The notes: generated by a model from the letters alone, not told the origin. A DNA stretch of 64,000 bases from an uncultured Bacteroidota bacterium (GCA_903824665.1 CAIJXT010000024.1:62001-126000); one strand, 5' to 3'. Shown: positions 27,222 through 36,362, numbered from the stretch's first letter. Numbers and translations: made by a program.

Positions 27222-28187
27222 CTATTTGTCACGTACCAGCAGGTAGCGTGCCAACTCTGTCAAAGGCTGCTTTCTTACAGATGGTATTGCAACATCCTCC
27301 AGATACCCAAATGCGATATCGGCATAGTGTGTTATTGCTTCTCTGCAGGCCTGGTGCGCATTCGTATCAATGTACAGCGAGCACATAGCTGAGACTTTGT
27401 CATCTTCATCTGTTCTCAATAACCGCTCAATGTTGTGTCGTTGCTCGGCATCAGCATTTTCCAGGGCCTTCAGCAGCAGGTAAGTTTTCTTGTTTGCTTT
27501 TATATCGCCTCCGCTCTGTTTGCCCGATTTTTCGGGATCTCCGAACGCATCCAGATAATCATCCTGCAGTTGAAAAGCGATACCCATGTTCTTACCAAAT
27601 TCGTAAAGCTTGTTGGCATTATCGCCCAGCGCACCACCACACAATGCACCCATCTGCAGGCTGCAGGCCAGCAACACCGATGTCTTCAGGGTTATCATTC
27701 TGATGTACTCGTCTATCCTTACGTCCTCCCGCGTCTCAAAATCCATATCCAGCTGCTGGCCTTCACATACCTCTATAGCCGTCTTGTTGAATATCTTCAT
27801 CAGTGGCCCCAGTCCACGCTTCACACCCGCCAACTGGTCGTATGCATATATGCACATCACATCGCCGCACAGTATACCTGCTGTCAATCCGTACTTGTGG
27901 TGCAGTGTTGGCTGCCCGCGGCGCAGGGGTGCTTTATCCATGATGTCGTCATGTATCAGCGTAAAGTTGTGAAACAATTCTATAGCCGCTGCACTATGCC
28001 AGGCATCATCATTAATTTCATCAAACAGCTCGCAAGCCATCAGGCACAGTACCGGCCTTATCCTTTTGCCGCCTATATCCAGCAGATACCTGCAAGGGTC
28101 GTACAATGTTGCCGGCTCGCCGGGAAAAGGTAATGAAGCAGAAAATCGGTTTTCAAACGCTGCTACAAGGTTTGTAAAAGTGTGCAT
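27222..28187 (-). CDS. Polyprenyl (geranylgeranyl/farnesyl-type) diphosphate synthase
   Basis: A 321-residue trans-prenyltransferase that condenses IPP with allylic diphosphates. The first Asp-rich motif is LIHDDIMDKAPLRRGQPT and the second is LQDDYLDAFGD; GGKRIRPVL near residue 40 is the substrate-binding segment. No bulky residue evidence lets me fix product chain length; neighbours do not help. It follows rnr by 6 nt and is probably the second gene of an rnr-prenyl synthase operon. Isoprenoid products would feed quinones, heme O (see ctaB, 6 kb upstream) or undecaprenyl phosphate. Confidence 0.93.
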   Translation of the reverse strand: MHTFTNLVAAFENRFSASLPFPGEPATLYDPCRYLLDIGGKRIRPVLCLMACELFDEINDDAWHSAAAIELFHNFTLIHDDIMDKAPLRRGQPTLHHKYGLTAGILCGDVMCIYAYDQLAGVKRGLGPLMKIFNKTAIEVCEGQQLDMDFETREDVRIDEYIRMITLKTSVLLACSLQMGALCGGALGDNANKLYEFGKNMGIAFQLQDDYLDAFGDPEKSGKQSGGDIKANKKTYLLLKALENADAEQRHNIERLLRTDEDDKVSAMCSLYIDTNAHQACREAITHYADIAFGYLEDVAIPSVRKQPLTELARYLLVRDK

Positions 28188-28193
28188 CTATCT

Positions 28194-30242
28194 CTATTTG
28201 CGTTTTTTAGTATTGTTCGGTGCTTTGCTCTTGCTATCGTACTTGCCTTTGCGGGCTTGCGGCAGTGGCTTCCTCCGGCCGGCATGTGCGGGTACCTCGG
28301 CCAGCATATAGTCTATCTGGCGCTTTGTCAGGTTGGCAGATACAACGCGCACCTTTACCTTATCCCCCATGGCAAACCTCAGACCCGTGCTGCGGCCCGC
28401 AAGCGCATATTCGCCTTCTATAAATTCAAACTGGTCAACGTCTGCCAGATCAGTTATCGACACCATTCCTTCACACTTATGCGCCACGGTTTCTGCCCAG
28501 AACCCAAAGGTAGCTACACCGCTGATAACGGCTTCAAATTCCTCCCCAATGTAGTCCTGCATATACTCTACCTGCTTGTATTTGTTTGCAGCCCGCTCTG
28601 TCTCCATTGCCCTGCGCTCCTGGTCAGAGCAATGCCGGCACTGAGCTTCCAGGTTTTTCATCGGTTGAATTTTGTTGGTCAGGCACTGCTGCAATATCCT
28701 GTGTACCAGCACATCAGGATACCTCCTTATGGGCGACGTAAAGTGGCAATAATGCTCAAATCCCAGCCCATAGTGTCCTATGTTCTCTGTAGTATATACA
28801 GCCTTCGACATGGTGCGTATGCCCAGTTGCTCCAGCACATGTTGCTCAGGCTTGCCCTGCACCGTTTCCAGCATCTTGTTGAAAGATGATGCGATCTGCT
28901 GCGGCGCAGACAAATCGAAGCGCACGCCAAAGCGGGCGGCAAACAAAGTGAACATTTTCAGTTTGTCCTCGTTGGGCACATCATGCACCCGGTATGGAAA
29001 CGGCAACGATTTTTCTTTGTACACAATACCACCCACATACTCTGCAATTGTCCTGTTGGCAAGTAGCATAAATTCTTCTACCAGCTGGTGCGCAGCTTTG
29101 CTTTCTTTCACCACTACTTCCACCGGCTTTGCATTAGAGTCTAGCCTGAAGCGAACCTCCTGCGACGAAAAATTAATAGCCCCCTTTTTGAAGCGCTCGG
29201 CACGCAGACTCTGCGCCATACCATTCAGAATATGCAACTCCTTACTATACTCGCCCTCTGCACCTTCTATGATCTCCTGCACTTCCTCATAGGTAAATCT
29301 CCTGTCAGAGTGTATTACCGTCTTTGATATCCAGGTGTCCTTTACCTTGCCTTGTTTATTGATCGTGAATCCTGCAGAAAACGTGTACTTATCTTCCTTA
29401 GGCCGCAGCGAGCACAGCTCGTTCGAAAGCCGCTCTGGCAGCATGGGCAATACCCTGTCTGGCAGGTACACACTCGTGGCCCGGCGGTAAGCCTCCTTAT
29501 CCAGCGCAGAGTCTGGTTCAATATAATAGCTCACATCGGCAATGTGCACACCCACCTCATACCATCCGCCTTTCAGCGTTTTTATGGATATCGCATCATC
29601 AAAGTCACGTGCATCTACCGGATCTATAGTGATGGTGAGCGTATCTCGAATATCCTTCCGGTTCTTCACTTCCTGCTTGTCTACACCCTCCGGATACCTT
29701 GCTGCATCCTCCAGTACATCATCTGGAAATGTAAGTGGAAATCCATTCTCAACCAGCATGCCCTGCATGGCTATTTCATTCATCGATGCATTGGTCAGCA
29801 CACTGATTATTTCACCTACCGGATTCTTTGTTTTGCCGGTCCACTCCACCACCCTTGCCATGGCACTGTCTCCACTCTTTGCTCCATTCAGCAGATGCAG
29901 CGGTATGTATATATCTACCGGCATTTTATCACTGTCTGGCACCAGAAATGCGAAGTGCGGATGAACCTCCACAACACCGCTGAACTCTGATTGTTTGCGG
30001 CGAACCACCGCTGTAACTTCGCCTTCTGGGCGTTTATTGTTGTCTCGGTAACCACGCACTTCTACACGTACTTCATCCCCATTTAGTGCGGTAAGCATAT
30101 TCTGCTGCTTTACCATTATATCCTGCTTCTGACCCTCTACGATCACAAAACCCATACCACCTCTGGTCACTTCAAGTTTTCCTGTAAATGTCTGACTGCC
30201 CGCCCCGGCACTCTTGCTCTTCTTCTTAGTCTTCTTTGGCAT
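28194..30242 (-). CDS. rnr: Ribonuclease R (RNase II family 3'-5' exoribonuclease)
   Basis: Start chosen at ATG 30242 (MPKKTKKKSKSAGAGSQTF), giving about 682 residues; the track start adds an unrelated leader. Order: basic N-terminus, two cold-shock domains (about residues 18-150), RNB catalytic domain with the acidic cluster TITIDPVDARDFDDAISIK (about 240), and C-terminal S1 domain (AVISGVATFGFWAE) ending in a Lys-rich tail. HYGLGFEHYCHFTSPIRRYPD is the second catalytic-domain signature. It degrades structured RNA and works in rRNA and mRNA quality control. A TACCTTTA element sits about 25 nt upstream of the start. Confidence 0.97.
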   Translation of the reverse strand: MPKKTKKKSKSAGAGSQTFTGKLEVTRGGMGFVIVEGQKQDIMVKQQNMLTALNGDEVRVEVRGYRDNNKRPEGEVTAVVRRKQSEFSGVVEVHPHFAFLVPDSDKMPVDIYIPLHLLNGAKSGDSAMARVVEWTGKTKNPVGEIISVLTNASMNEIAMQGMLVENGFPLTFPDDVLEDAARYPEGVDKQEVKNRKDIRDTLTITIDPVDARDFDDAISIKTLKGGWYEVGVHIADVSYYIEPDSALDKEAYRRATSVYLPDRVLPMLPERLSNELCSLRPKEDKYTFSAGFTINKQGKVKDTWISKTVIHSDRRFTYEEVQEIIEGAEGEYSKELHILNGMAQSLRAERFKKGAINFSSQEVRFRLDSNAKPVEVVVKESKAAHQLVEEFMLLANRTIAEYVGGIVYKEKSLPFPYRVHDVPNEDKLKMFTLFAARFGVRFDLSAPQQIASSFNKMLETVQGKPEQHVLEQLGIRTMSKAVYTTENIGHYGLGFEHYCHFTSPIRRYPDVLVHRILQQCLTNKIQPMKNLEAQCRHCSDQERRAMETERAANKYKQVEYMQDYIGEEFEAVISGVATFGFWAETVAHKCEGMVSITDLADVDQFEFIEGEYALAGRSTGLRFAMGDKVKVRVVSANLTKRQIDYMLAEVPAHAGRRKPLPQARKGKYDSKSKAPNNTKKRK

Positions 30243-30305
30243 TTTTCTGATAATTAATACGATAAAGGTAAGTGGAAATCGATTACAGGCATCGGTATGT
30301 AATAC

Positions 30306-30341
30306 AAAGTGCCTTGCTGCACACCGGCAACAAGGCACTTT
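30306..30341 (-). terminator. Terminator between DUF420 gene and rnr
   Basis: Perfect 11-bp stem AAAGTGCCTTG / CAAGGCACTTT around a 14-nt loop. It lies 60 nt after the DUF420 stop and before rnr. The T-run after it is better on the plus strand, so it may work in both directions. Confidence 0.7.
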
Positions 30342-30402
30342 TTAAGAAGCAAATAATACAGTACCTGCTTCAATAACAGGCCTGCTACCTGCAAAAACCG
30401 TA

Positions 30403-30945
30403 TTAAACGTAATAAGGACTGATAAAGATATACACCAGCACACCGGTTATGCTCACATACAGCCACAGCGGCCATGTATACTTGGCCAGCTTCTTATGGT
30501 TGGCGTATTCGCCGGTAAGCCCCCTGTAGGCAGTAAACAGAATGAATGGGAGTATAATTGCCGCAAGCGGTATATGGGTAAGCAATATGAAATAGTAAAC
30601 ATTACGGAGTACACCTTCACCACCATACTTCGTTTCTCCTGCCAGCAGATGGTGTGCTATGTACGACACCAGAAACAACACAGACAGCACCATGGCGCCC
30701 AGCATCAGCTTTTTGTGCAGCTCATAGTTCTTACTCTTTACCGCCACCAATGCCCATACAAGCAATAACGATACTGCGGAATTGATTACCGCATTAGCAA
30801 GCGCAAACACGTGCACATCAAATCCGAGGTTCAATTGAAGCGTGAACTTAGACAGAAACGCCACAGCTGCAAAGACTACAAAAGATACTGTGATTATCAA
30901 CAAACGCGCCTGTTTGTCATTTTTCTTGAGTGCGGGAACTAACAT
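30403..30945 (-). CDS. DUF420 membrane protein (CtaM/YozB-like)
   Basis: 180 residues with five to six transmembrane segments (LLIITVSFVVFAAVAFLS, VFALANAVINSAVSLLLVWALVAV, LMLGAMVLSVLFLVSYIAHHLL, FILLTHIPLAAIILPFILFTAYRG, WPLWLYVSITGVLVYIFI). Conserved His pairs (IAHHLL, LTHIPLA) fit the DUF420 family. In Firmicutes the homologue CtaM/YozB is needed to mature heme A-containing oxidases. Here it is the last gene of the cox cluster, which supports the same role (inference). About 100 bp separate it from sco. Confidence 0.88.
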   Translation of the reverse strand: MLVPALKKNDKQARLLIITVSFVVFAAVAFLSKFTLQLNLGFDVHVFALANAVINSAVSLLLVWALVAVKSKNYELHKKLMLGAMVLSVLFLVSYIAHHLLAGETKYGGEGVLRNVYYFILLTHIPLAAIILPFILFTAYRGLTGEYANHKKLAKYTWPLWLYVSITGVLVYIFISPYYV

Positions 30946-31044
30946 AATTGTGAAGTATTGAGATTGATTACTGATTCCGAAAATTTAGTGAGCGAAATTA
31001 TCAACGTACAGCATAACTGTGGTAACAAAATTGTCATTTTGCAG

Positions 31045-31767
31045 CTATTTGCGCTTCGATTTTTTGTCTTTTTCCATGGTCAGCAGTACTATATCATCAG
31101 CGCACCGCTTGATCTCTACAGTATCCAGGCCATCATAATACCCCCTTATGTTCCGATGGGCATCAATAAGCACCAGCTTTTCAGAATGGATGAAGTCATC
31201 GGCACCGCCATCGCCCGGGCCTGTGGCCAGCTTCAGCTCATTACGTGCGTAGCTGTATATCTGCTGCTTGTCGCCGGTAAGAAACCACCAATGGTCGTGG
31301 TTCACCCCAAACCTATCGGCATATTGCCGCAATGCCTGAAACGTGTCGGCAACCGGATCGACTGACATAGACACAAAATGAACCGAATTATCCAAACCAT
31401 GCTCCATCTTCGTATTCCTTCTGAATGCCTTTTGCAACATACCTATGTTCCCCGTTAACTTAGGGCAAACCGAACTGCAATTGACAAAAAAGAAATTGAC
31501 TACCATAATCCGCCCGGCAAGCTCTTCATTGAGCGACACCGAATTGCCTAGCTGATTGGTTAGCCGTATGTCGGCTACTTTGTGGTATATCGTATCCGTC
31601 TCTTCCTTACCGCCAACGGTTATTTTGTCTACTCGCTCCACTCCGTAACGCTTGGGCAGATGTATAGTATCTTTCGAAAACACCTTGGCAATCATGTAAA
31701 AAGAAAGCGGCAGCAAAAACGCTACCGCTAACCCAAGGATAAATGATGTGTGTATCTTTTTACTCAT
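31045..31767 (-). CDS. SCO1/SenC-family copper chaperone for cytochrome oxidase
   Basis: 240 residues: a membrane anchor (FILGLAVAFLLPLSFYMIAKVF), then a thioredoxin-fold domain on the periplasmic side. The copper-binding CxxxC is NCSSVCPKL, and the distal His ligand is in DDFIHSEKLVLID. These three residues are the Cu ligands of SCO proteins that load the CuA site of subunit II. The C-terminus is Lys-rich (KDKKSKRK). Its start overlaps the end of the subunit IV gene by 4 nt (ATGA-type coupling), so it is translated with the oxidase subunits. Confidence 0.95.
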   Translation of the reverse strand: MSKKIHTSFILGLAVAFLLPLSFYMIAKVFSKDTIHLPKRYGVERVDKITVGGKEETDTIYHKVADIRLTNQLGNSVSLNEELAGRIMVVNFFFVNCSSVCPKLTGNIGMLQKAFRRNTKMEHGLDNSVHFVSMSVDPVADTFQALRQYADRFGVNHDHWWFLTGDKQQIYSYARNELKLATGPGDGGADDFIHSEKLVLIDAHRNIRGYYDGLDTVEIKRCADDIVLLTMEKDKKSKRK

Positions 31768-32219
31768 TTTTTAGCGTGTGGTGCTACTACTTCAATTTTA
31801 TCTCCGCGAGCGGGTGATTCGTTGTTCATCCTCAACCAGAAAAATCCGTCTGCAAGGAAAGCGATGATAAACCATACAAACAGGAACAAAGGTACCAACA
31901 CGGTAACAATGAACCCTTTGAACTCATCGCCTAGGTGCATGAAAATAGCAACGATGTAGCCTGCTTTAAGAATGGTAAGCGCAAGGAAGAAGAAGTTTAC
32001 CAGCCCTTTCGGTATAGAGTGACTGAAAAACATACCTACTACTACCTCAGCAACAGTTATTGCAAGCAATACCCAGAATACCTTCCAGATTTTCTTGATT
32101 TGATCTTTACTTTCTTTTGACTCTATGTCGGTATGGTGAGCCATAACACCAGAGTACAATTTCGATTGGTCTCCTTCGTACAGGTGCTGTATACTGTCTG
32201 ATCCGTGATGTGCTGACAT
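31764..32219 (-). CDS. Cytochrome c oxidase subunit IV family protein
   Basis: 151 residues. A hydrophilic N-terminus with several His is followed by three transmembrane helices (VFWVLLAITVAEVVVGMFF, VNFFFLALTILKAGYIVAIFMHLGDE, FIVTVLVPLFLFVWFIIAFLADG). The AGYIVAIFMHL segment is typical for the CoxD/CyoD-like subunit IV family. It stabilises the heme-copper oxidase in the inner membrane and has no catalytic residue. It overlaps sco by 4 nt downstream; upstream, a 7-bp repeat array separates it from the subunit III gene. Confidence 0.92.
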   Translation of the reverse strand: MSAHHGSDSIQHLYEGDQSKLYSGVMAHHTDIESKESKDQIKKIWKVFWVLLAITVAEVVVGMFFSHSIPKGLVNFFFLALTILKAGYIVAIFMHLGDEFKGFIVTVLVPLFLFVWFIIAFLADGFFWLRMNNESPARGDKIEVVAPHAKK

Positions 32220-32280
32220 TTTTGAGAATTATGAGTTATGAATTATTTGCTACAATTAGTTTTTAAACGCTAAGCTTTCA

Positions 32281-32364
32281 ACTTTAGACTTTCGACTCTC
32301 TACTATAGACTTTCGACTTTCTACTTTCGACTTTAGACTTTCTACTTTCTACTATCTACTACAA
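32281..32364 (-). repeat. 7-bp degenerate repeat array A (about 12 units)
   Basis: On the plus strand the units read ACTTTAG, ACTTTCG, ACTCTCT, ACTATAG, ACTTTCG, ACTTTCT, ACTTTCG, ACTTTAG, ACTTTCT, ACTTTCT, ACTATCT, ACTACAA with no slip in register. On the minus strand this is AAAGTNN. The array begins at the stop codon of the subunit III gene (TAG is part of it) and ends 62 nt before the subunit IV start. The same motif recurs at 47937-48083. Confidence 0.9.
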
Positions 32365-33117
32365 CAAGTAGAAACAAGTAAATACGAATACCCATACCAG
32401 ATCTACAAAGTGCCAGTAAAGACCTATTTTTTCTACCATTTCGTAATGGCCGCGGCGCTCATAAACACCATTCACAGTGTTTACAAGTATCAGAATGTTA
32501 AACACCACACCAGACGTTACGTGACCACCGTGAAAACCAGTGATGGTAAAGAAGTAATTGAAGAAGTTATGTGTAGACTGCATGGCTACCAATGGCTGTT
32601 GATCCAGAATAGCGCCTGCATTGTGATGATTAAAGAAATGCTCGAACTTGCTAACCGGAGTTGCAGGATCGGTAAAAGTACCCCAAAGGCCACCCAACTC
32701 ACCATGAAGATGCGTCCACTCCCATGCCTGACAAGCCAGGAAGCAGATACCACCTATGATAGTCCACAACAACCAGTAAGCTACTTTTTTCTTATCACCA
32801 TAGTGGCCTGCATGTACCGCCAATACCATTGTTACAGAGCTCATGATCAGGATAAAGGTCATAAGACTCACGAAAAGCAGTGGAAGTGATGCATGGCCCA
32901 TGAACGGGAATGCTTTGAACACCTCATTCGGGTCAGGCCATACGGCACTGAAAAAACGTGTTGTACCATACGAAATCAGCAAGGCTCCGAAGGTGAGGGC
33001 ATCCGATAAAAGGAAGAACCACATCATCATTTTTCCATAGCTGACGTTGTAGGGAGAGCGTCCCCCTATCCATACATTCTCTTTTGGCGCTGAAGTAACT
33101 ACTGTTGAATGCGACAT
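32359..33117 (-). CDS. Cytochrome c oxidase subunit III
   Basis: 252 residues with about six to seven transmembrane helices. Family marks: MMMWFFLLSDALTFGALLISY (first helix), CQAWEWTHLH, FFTITGFHGGHVTSG (the FHGxHV signature) and the end WHFVDLVWVFVFTCFYLL. Subunit III is non-catalytic and protects turnover stability of subunit I. It follows a shorter subunit III-like gene by 54 bp; the two together are a common Bacteroidota arrangement. Subunits I and II are not in the window. Confidence 0.96.
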   Translation of the reverse strand: MSHSTVVTSAPKENVWIGGRSPYNVSYGKMMMWFFLLSDALTFGALLISYGTTRFFSAVWPDPNEVFKAFPFMGHASLPLLFVSLMTFILIMSSVTMVLAVHAGHYGDKKKVAYWLLWTIIGGICFLACQAWEWTHLHGELGGLWGTFTDPATPVSKFEHFFNHHNAGAILDQQPLVAMQSTHNFFNYFFTITGFHGGHVTSGVVFNILILVNTVNGVYERRGHYEMVEKIGLYWHFVDLVWVFVFTCFYLL

Positions 33118-33171
33118 AATCTGTTTTAAAAGTGTGTTAGTTGTGATTCGGGTGCGAATTTCGAAACAATT

Positions 33172-33777
33172 TTATTGATTTGCCAGAAAAAACACAAATA
33201 AATATACCCACAATATATCCACAAAGTGCCAATACGTGGCGGCAATCTCTAATCCTGTTGCGTTATAAACCTTTACCCTTGTTCTAAATGCGCGGAAAAA
33301 TACAAATAATAATGCAATAATCCCACCAAATAAATGCACTAAATGTAGTCCGGCAATCACAAAAAGAAAAGATTCACTCGGATTACCATTCACACGCACC
33401 GTTGCCGATTGGTTTTGCGCCTCACCATTCATAACTATCTGCTGCAACTGATGGTACAACTGGTAAAACCCTGCATATTGCAACACACCAAATAATATAC
33501 CCAATATCAGGGTTGTGGTTATCAGCATCCTGAATCTGGGCATCTCCCGGTTTTTGAATGCCTTTACCGTAAAATGCATCGTTGCACTGCTGATTACAAT
33601 AGCAATTGTTGAATACCAAAAAGCAGCCGGCAAATGATAATACCTCCAGTTGCCCTGCGCCTGCCGCACAATATACCCACTTGTCAGACCCGCAAATGCC
33701 ATCGACATACTGCCGATCGCAACCCACATCATAAACTTCTGTGGGTGAATTTTCTTTCTTTCAGTGGTTATTTCCAT
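33172..33777 (-). CDS. Second cytochrome c oxidase subunit III-like protein
   Basis: 201 residues, five predicted helices: KFMMWVAIGSMSMAFAGLTSGYIV, AFWYSTIAIVISSATMHFTVKAF, MLITTTLILGILFGVLQYAG, LFVIAGLHLVHLFGGIIALLFVFF, WHFVDILWVYLFVFFL. The GLHLVHLFGG and YWHFVDILW motifs are those of subunit III, but the protein is shorter than its downstream neighbour. It probably assembles with it in the same oxidase. It begins 133 bp after ctaB; a 4-unit CTGTC microsatellite lies in that gap. Confidence 0.93.
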   Translation of the reverse strand: MEITTERKKIHPQKFMMWVAIGSMSMAFAGLTSGYIVRQAQGNWRYYHLPAAFWYSTIAIVISSATMHFTVKAFKNREMPRFRMLITTTLILGILFGVLQYAGFYQLYHQLQQIVMNGEAQNQSATVRVNGNPSESFLFVIAGLHLVHLFGGIIALLFVFFRAFRTRVKVYNATGLEIAATYWHFVDILWVYLFVFFLANQ

Positions 33778-33857
33778 ATCACGTTTTCCTTTCTCTGCCG
33801 CCCTTCAATTGCAACGGCTATATCTTTTTGAGCAAAATGCTCTGTTTTTCAATTCAA

Positions 33858-33877
33858 CTGTCCTGTCCTGTCCTGTC
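33858..33877. repeat. CTGTC microsatellite, four units
   Basis: Four perfect copies of CTGTC in the gap between ctaB and the subunit III-like gene. Could vary in length by slippage; it is not in a coding region. Confidence 0.8.
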
Positions 33878-33910
33878 TGCCTTCGGCCTGAACCGTTCAG
33901 AAAACAGCCC

Positions 33911-34849
33911 TTATGCTTTGTCTATTATCAGTGCCAACAAAACAGTAGGCAGATAAATAAAAGACGCAAACATTACCCTTCTTGCCGATTTATGATCATT
34001 CTTAAGATAAAATGCTACCGAAGCCGCAAAATACATCACGCCACAGGCCATACACACCAGCATGCCTGCACCACCCGTCATGCCCAGCATCTGGGGCACC
34101 ATAGCAAGTGGAATCAATACAAGGCTATACAGCATACATTGTATAGCAGTAAACTTTGTTTCGCGCTCCCGGGTAGGCAACATACGTATGCCGGCATTGC
34201 TGTAATCGTCGAAAGCAACCCATGCTATGGCCCAGAAATGCGGAAACTGCCAGAAAAACTGCAGCATAAAGAGCACAAAACCACCCGGATCTACACTACC
34301 CGTTGCTGCCACCCATCCTATAAGTGGAGGTAGCGCACCGGGTATAGCACCTATCAGTACTGCTATAGGGTGTACCTTCTTCATGGGCGTATATGCAAAT
34401 GCATACAGCATCAAAGACATAAAACTCAGTAAACCCGCCTGTGGATTGAAATAAAAACTCAACAACAGCGCACCTATAATTCCGGTCAGCGCTGCAAATA
34501 TCCACGCTTCGGTATCTCCCATCCTGCCATCAGGCAGCGGGCGCATACGTGTGCGCTTCATCAGCCGGTCGCTGTCGCGCTCCAGTATCTGATTGATCGT
34601 ATTGGCACCACCCGTCACCATCATGCCTCCGGCAAAAAGGGTCACGATCCGCTGCCACATACCCAGATCAGTCCAGCCAAATGTGATATTGGGAGCCATC
34701 AGGTAGCCGATCACACTGCTGAAAACTACCATCCCGCTCAGGTTGGGCTTTAGCAACTGATTATAGTCTCGCAGCCGCGCCAGTACGGAAATATTTTCTT
34801 TAGCCCCTATAGACTCTTGCTGCAGCATACTTTTTTCTGTAATCGCCAC
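33911..34849 (-). CDS. ctaB: Protoheme IX farnesyltransferase (heme O synthase)
   Basis: A 312-residue UbiA-family prenyltransferase that attaches farnesyl to heme B to give heme O, the precursor of heme A. The first Asp-rich motif is NTINQILERDSDRLMKRTRMRPLP, with LKPNLSGMVVFSSVIGYLMA as first helix and YTPMKKVHPIAVLIGAIPGALPPLIGW in the middle. The second motif region is AWVAFDDYSNAGIRMLP. About nine helices are predicted. It heads the cox cluster, with TACTTTTG 15 nt upstream. Confidence 0.96.
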   Translation of the reverse strand: MAITEKSMLQQESIGAKENISVLARLRDYNQLLKPNLSGMVVFSSVIGYLMAPNITFGWTDLGMWQRIVTLFAGGMMVTGGANTINQILERDSDRLMKRTRMRPLPDGRMGDTEAWIFAALTGIIGALLLSFYFNPQAGLLSFMSLMLYAFAYTPMKKVHPIAVLIGAIPGALPPLIGWVAATGSVDPGGFVLFMLQFFWQFPHFWAIAWVAFDDYSNAGIRMLPTRERETKFTAIQCMLYSLVLIPLAMVPQMLGMTGGAGMLVCMACGVMYFAASVAFYLKNDHKSARRVMFASFIYLPTVLLALIIDKA

Positions 34850-34864
34850 TAATTATTCAGGGTG

Positions 34865-34872
34865 CAAAAGTA
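34865..34872 (-). promoter_or_regulatory. -7 element TACTTTTG for the ctaB-cox cluster
   Basis: Exact TAnnTTTG match on the minus strand, 15 nt from the ctaB start codon; the -33 region is only T-rich. Confidence 0.55.
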
Positions 34873-35039
34873 CGATAAATTAGGATTTCATTAGCGAAAA
34901 ATGCTAACACCAAATACACAATACCGCATAAATAATATCGAATTGCTCAGGGAGCCTTCCCTGAATGGGAATGGCAGGTTTGCCGGCGAAAAAAATCTGG
35001 TTTCCCCCCATAGACAAATAGCTTGTTGCGCGTACAATG

Positions 35040-35585
35040 CTATTCTACCTTCAGCTGCTTCAGTGCCAGCAGTGCCTGCGCTATAATAGCAGGCTCCTTT
35101 TGCGTAAAGTCCGCAATGTTCACCGGCACATCTTTAGCCGATGGCCCCGTCCACTTGATCAGTTTATTATCGTCAAAGAAATACTGATTGATCTCCAGAC
35201 GGGTTTTCGTATCGTCATACCACACACTATCTCCTGCCGCTCTTGCCACTTCCTCGGTAAAGGTGTTTGGCTTGTTGTATACATACTCTTCGCTCCTCAC
35301 ATAGATCAGCATGCCATCATCAAAATAGTACGTCACAAAGCTGCGTTTGTCTTTACCAAAATGCTGCGACTGTACCTTTTTTGCCTCTTCATCCCTGAAG
35401 TAACCTATGATGATCCCACGCTCGGCCGATATAATATCATCCACCTGCCGCAGCGTATACTTGCTCAGGTCAGCATTGATCTCTTCCTGCTTTTGCCTTA
35501 TAGATTGCAGTACATTCTCCTGCTTCTTCTTGCACGAAACAAAAACTGAAAATGCAATAAAAACGAGTAGGAATAACTTCTTCAT
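35040..35585 (-). CDS. Lipoprotein of unknown function
   Basis: 181 residues. The N-terminus MKKLFLLVFIAFSVFVSCKKKQ is a typical lipoprotein signal (Cys at about 18). The first mature part is a short coiled coil (QSIRQKQEEINADLSKYTLRQV), followed by a mixed alpha/beta domain with FVTYYFDDGMLIYVRSEEYVY and RLEINQYFFDDNKLIKWTGP. I do not recognise the family. It is transcribed in the same direction as ftsE, 55 bp after it, and may be its operon partner. Confidence 0.75.
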   Translation of the reverse strand: MKKLFLLVFIAFSVFVSCKKKQENVLQSIRQKQEEINADLSKYTLRQVDDIISAERGIIIGYFRDEEAKKVQSQHFGKDKRSFVTYYFDDGMLIYVRSEEYVYNKPNTFTEEVARAAGDSVWYDDTKTRLEINQYFFDDNKLIKWTGPSAKDVPVNIADFTQKEPAIIAQALLALKQLKVE

Positions 35586-35640
35586 AAATCCGGTTCAACC
35601 TGTTTCCTGTACTTTTTGCTGCAATTTTTACTTCAATTGA

Positions 35641-36357
35641 CTATACGCCGGCCGCGCTGATCTCTTTTACCTGACCATGTTCTATTCGCACCACACGTGC
35701 CGGATACTTCTGAATAATGCTGTAGTCATGTGTAGCCATAATAAACGCCGTCTGAAAATCACGGCAGATGTTGAACAGCAACTGCATGATCTCGTCTGTT
35801 GTCTCCGGATCCAGATTTCCCGTAGGCTCATCTGCCAGTATCAGCATAGGGTTATTCAGCAGTGCGCGGGCAATATCTACACGCTGCTGCTCACCACCAC
35901 TCATTTCGTACGGCATTTTTCCACCCTTGTTTTTCAGCCCCACTTTTGCCAGCACATTCTCAATTTTTTCCTTCATCATCACCTTGTCCTTCCAGCCAGT
36001 TGCCTTCAGTACAAACTCCAGATTATCATACACATCCCTATCCGTCAGCAGCCTGAAATCCTGAAACACGATCCCCAGATTTCTGCGCAGCAGGGGTATC
36101 TTCTGCCAGGTCAGCTCTTTCAGGTTAAAGCCAGCCACATTGCCCTCTCCTTCCTTCAGGTACAGATCACCATACAGTGTTTTCAGCAGGCTCGACTTTC
36201 CCGTACCTGTCTTGCCTATCATGTATATAAACTCTCCCTTATCCACTTCCAGGTTCACATTATTGAGCACAAGACTGTTGCCCTGATATATGTTGGCCTG
36301 CCGCAACGACACGATATTCATTGACTCAACATCCATTGATTCTATCATCGTTTCCAT
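35641..36357 (-). CDS. ftsE: FtsE-like cell-division ABC ATPase
   Basis: ABC ATPase with Walker [11 protein letters not shown]-loop VFQDFRLL, signature [15 protein letters not shown], Walker [16 protein letters not shown] and switch His in IMATHDY. The sequence [33 protein letters not shown] matches Bacteroidota FtsE, which works with FtsX in septal peptidoglycan hydrolase control. The track start (GTG 36363) overlaps a TATCTTTG element; ATG at 36357 is the first clear start and ATG 36321 (MNIVSLRQ) fits the family best. No ftsX is adjacent. Confidence 0.9.
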   Translation of the reverse strand: METMIESMDVESMNIVSLRQANIYQGNSLVLNNVNLEVDKGEFIYMIGKTGTGKSSLLKTLYGDLYLKEGEGNVAGFNLKELTWQKIPLLRRNLGIVFQDFRLLTDRDVYDNLEFVLKATGWKDKVMMKEKIENVLAKVGLKNKGGKMPYEMSGGEQQRVDIARALLNNPMLILADEPTGNLDPETTDEIMQLLFNICRDFQTAFIMATHDYSIIQKYPARVVRIEHGQVKEISAAGV

Positions 36358-36362
36358 TTCCA

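Noticed and set aside
32281-32364. 7-bp arrays considered as CRISPR or coding heptads
   Set aside because: No spacers and no open frame of repeated peptide; unit too short for CRISPR.
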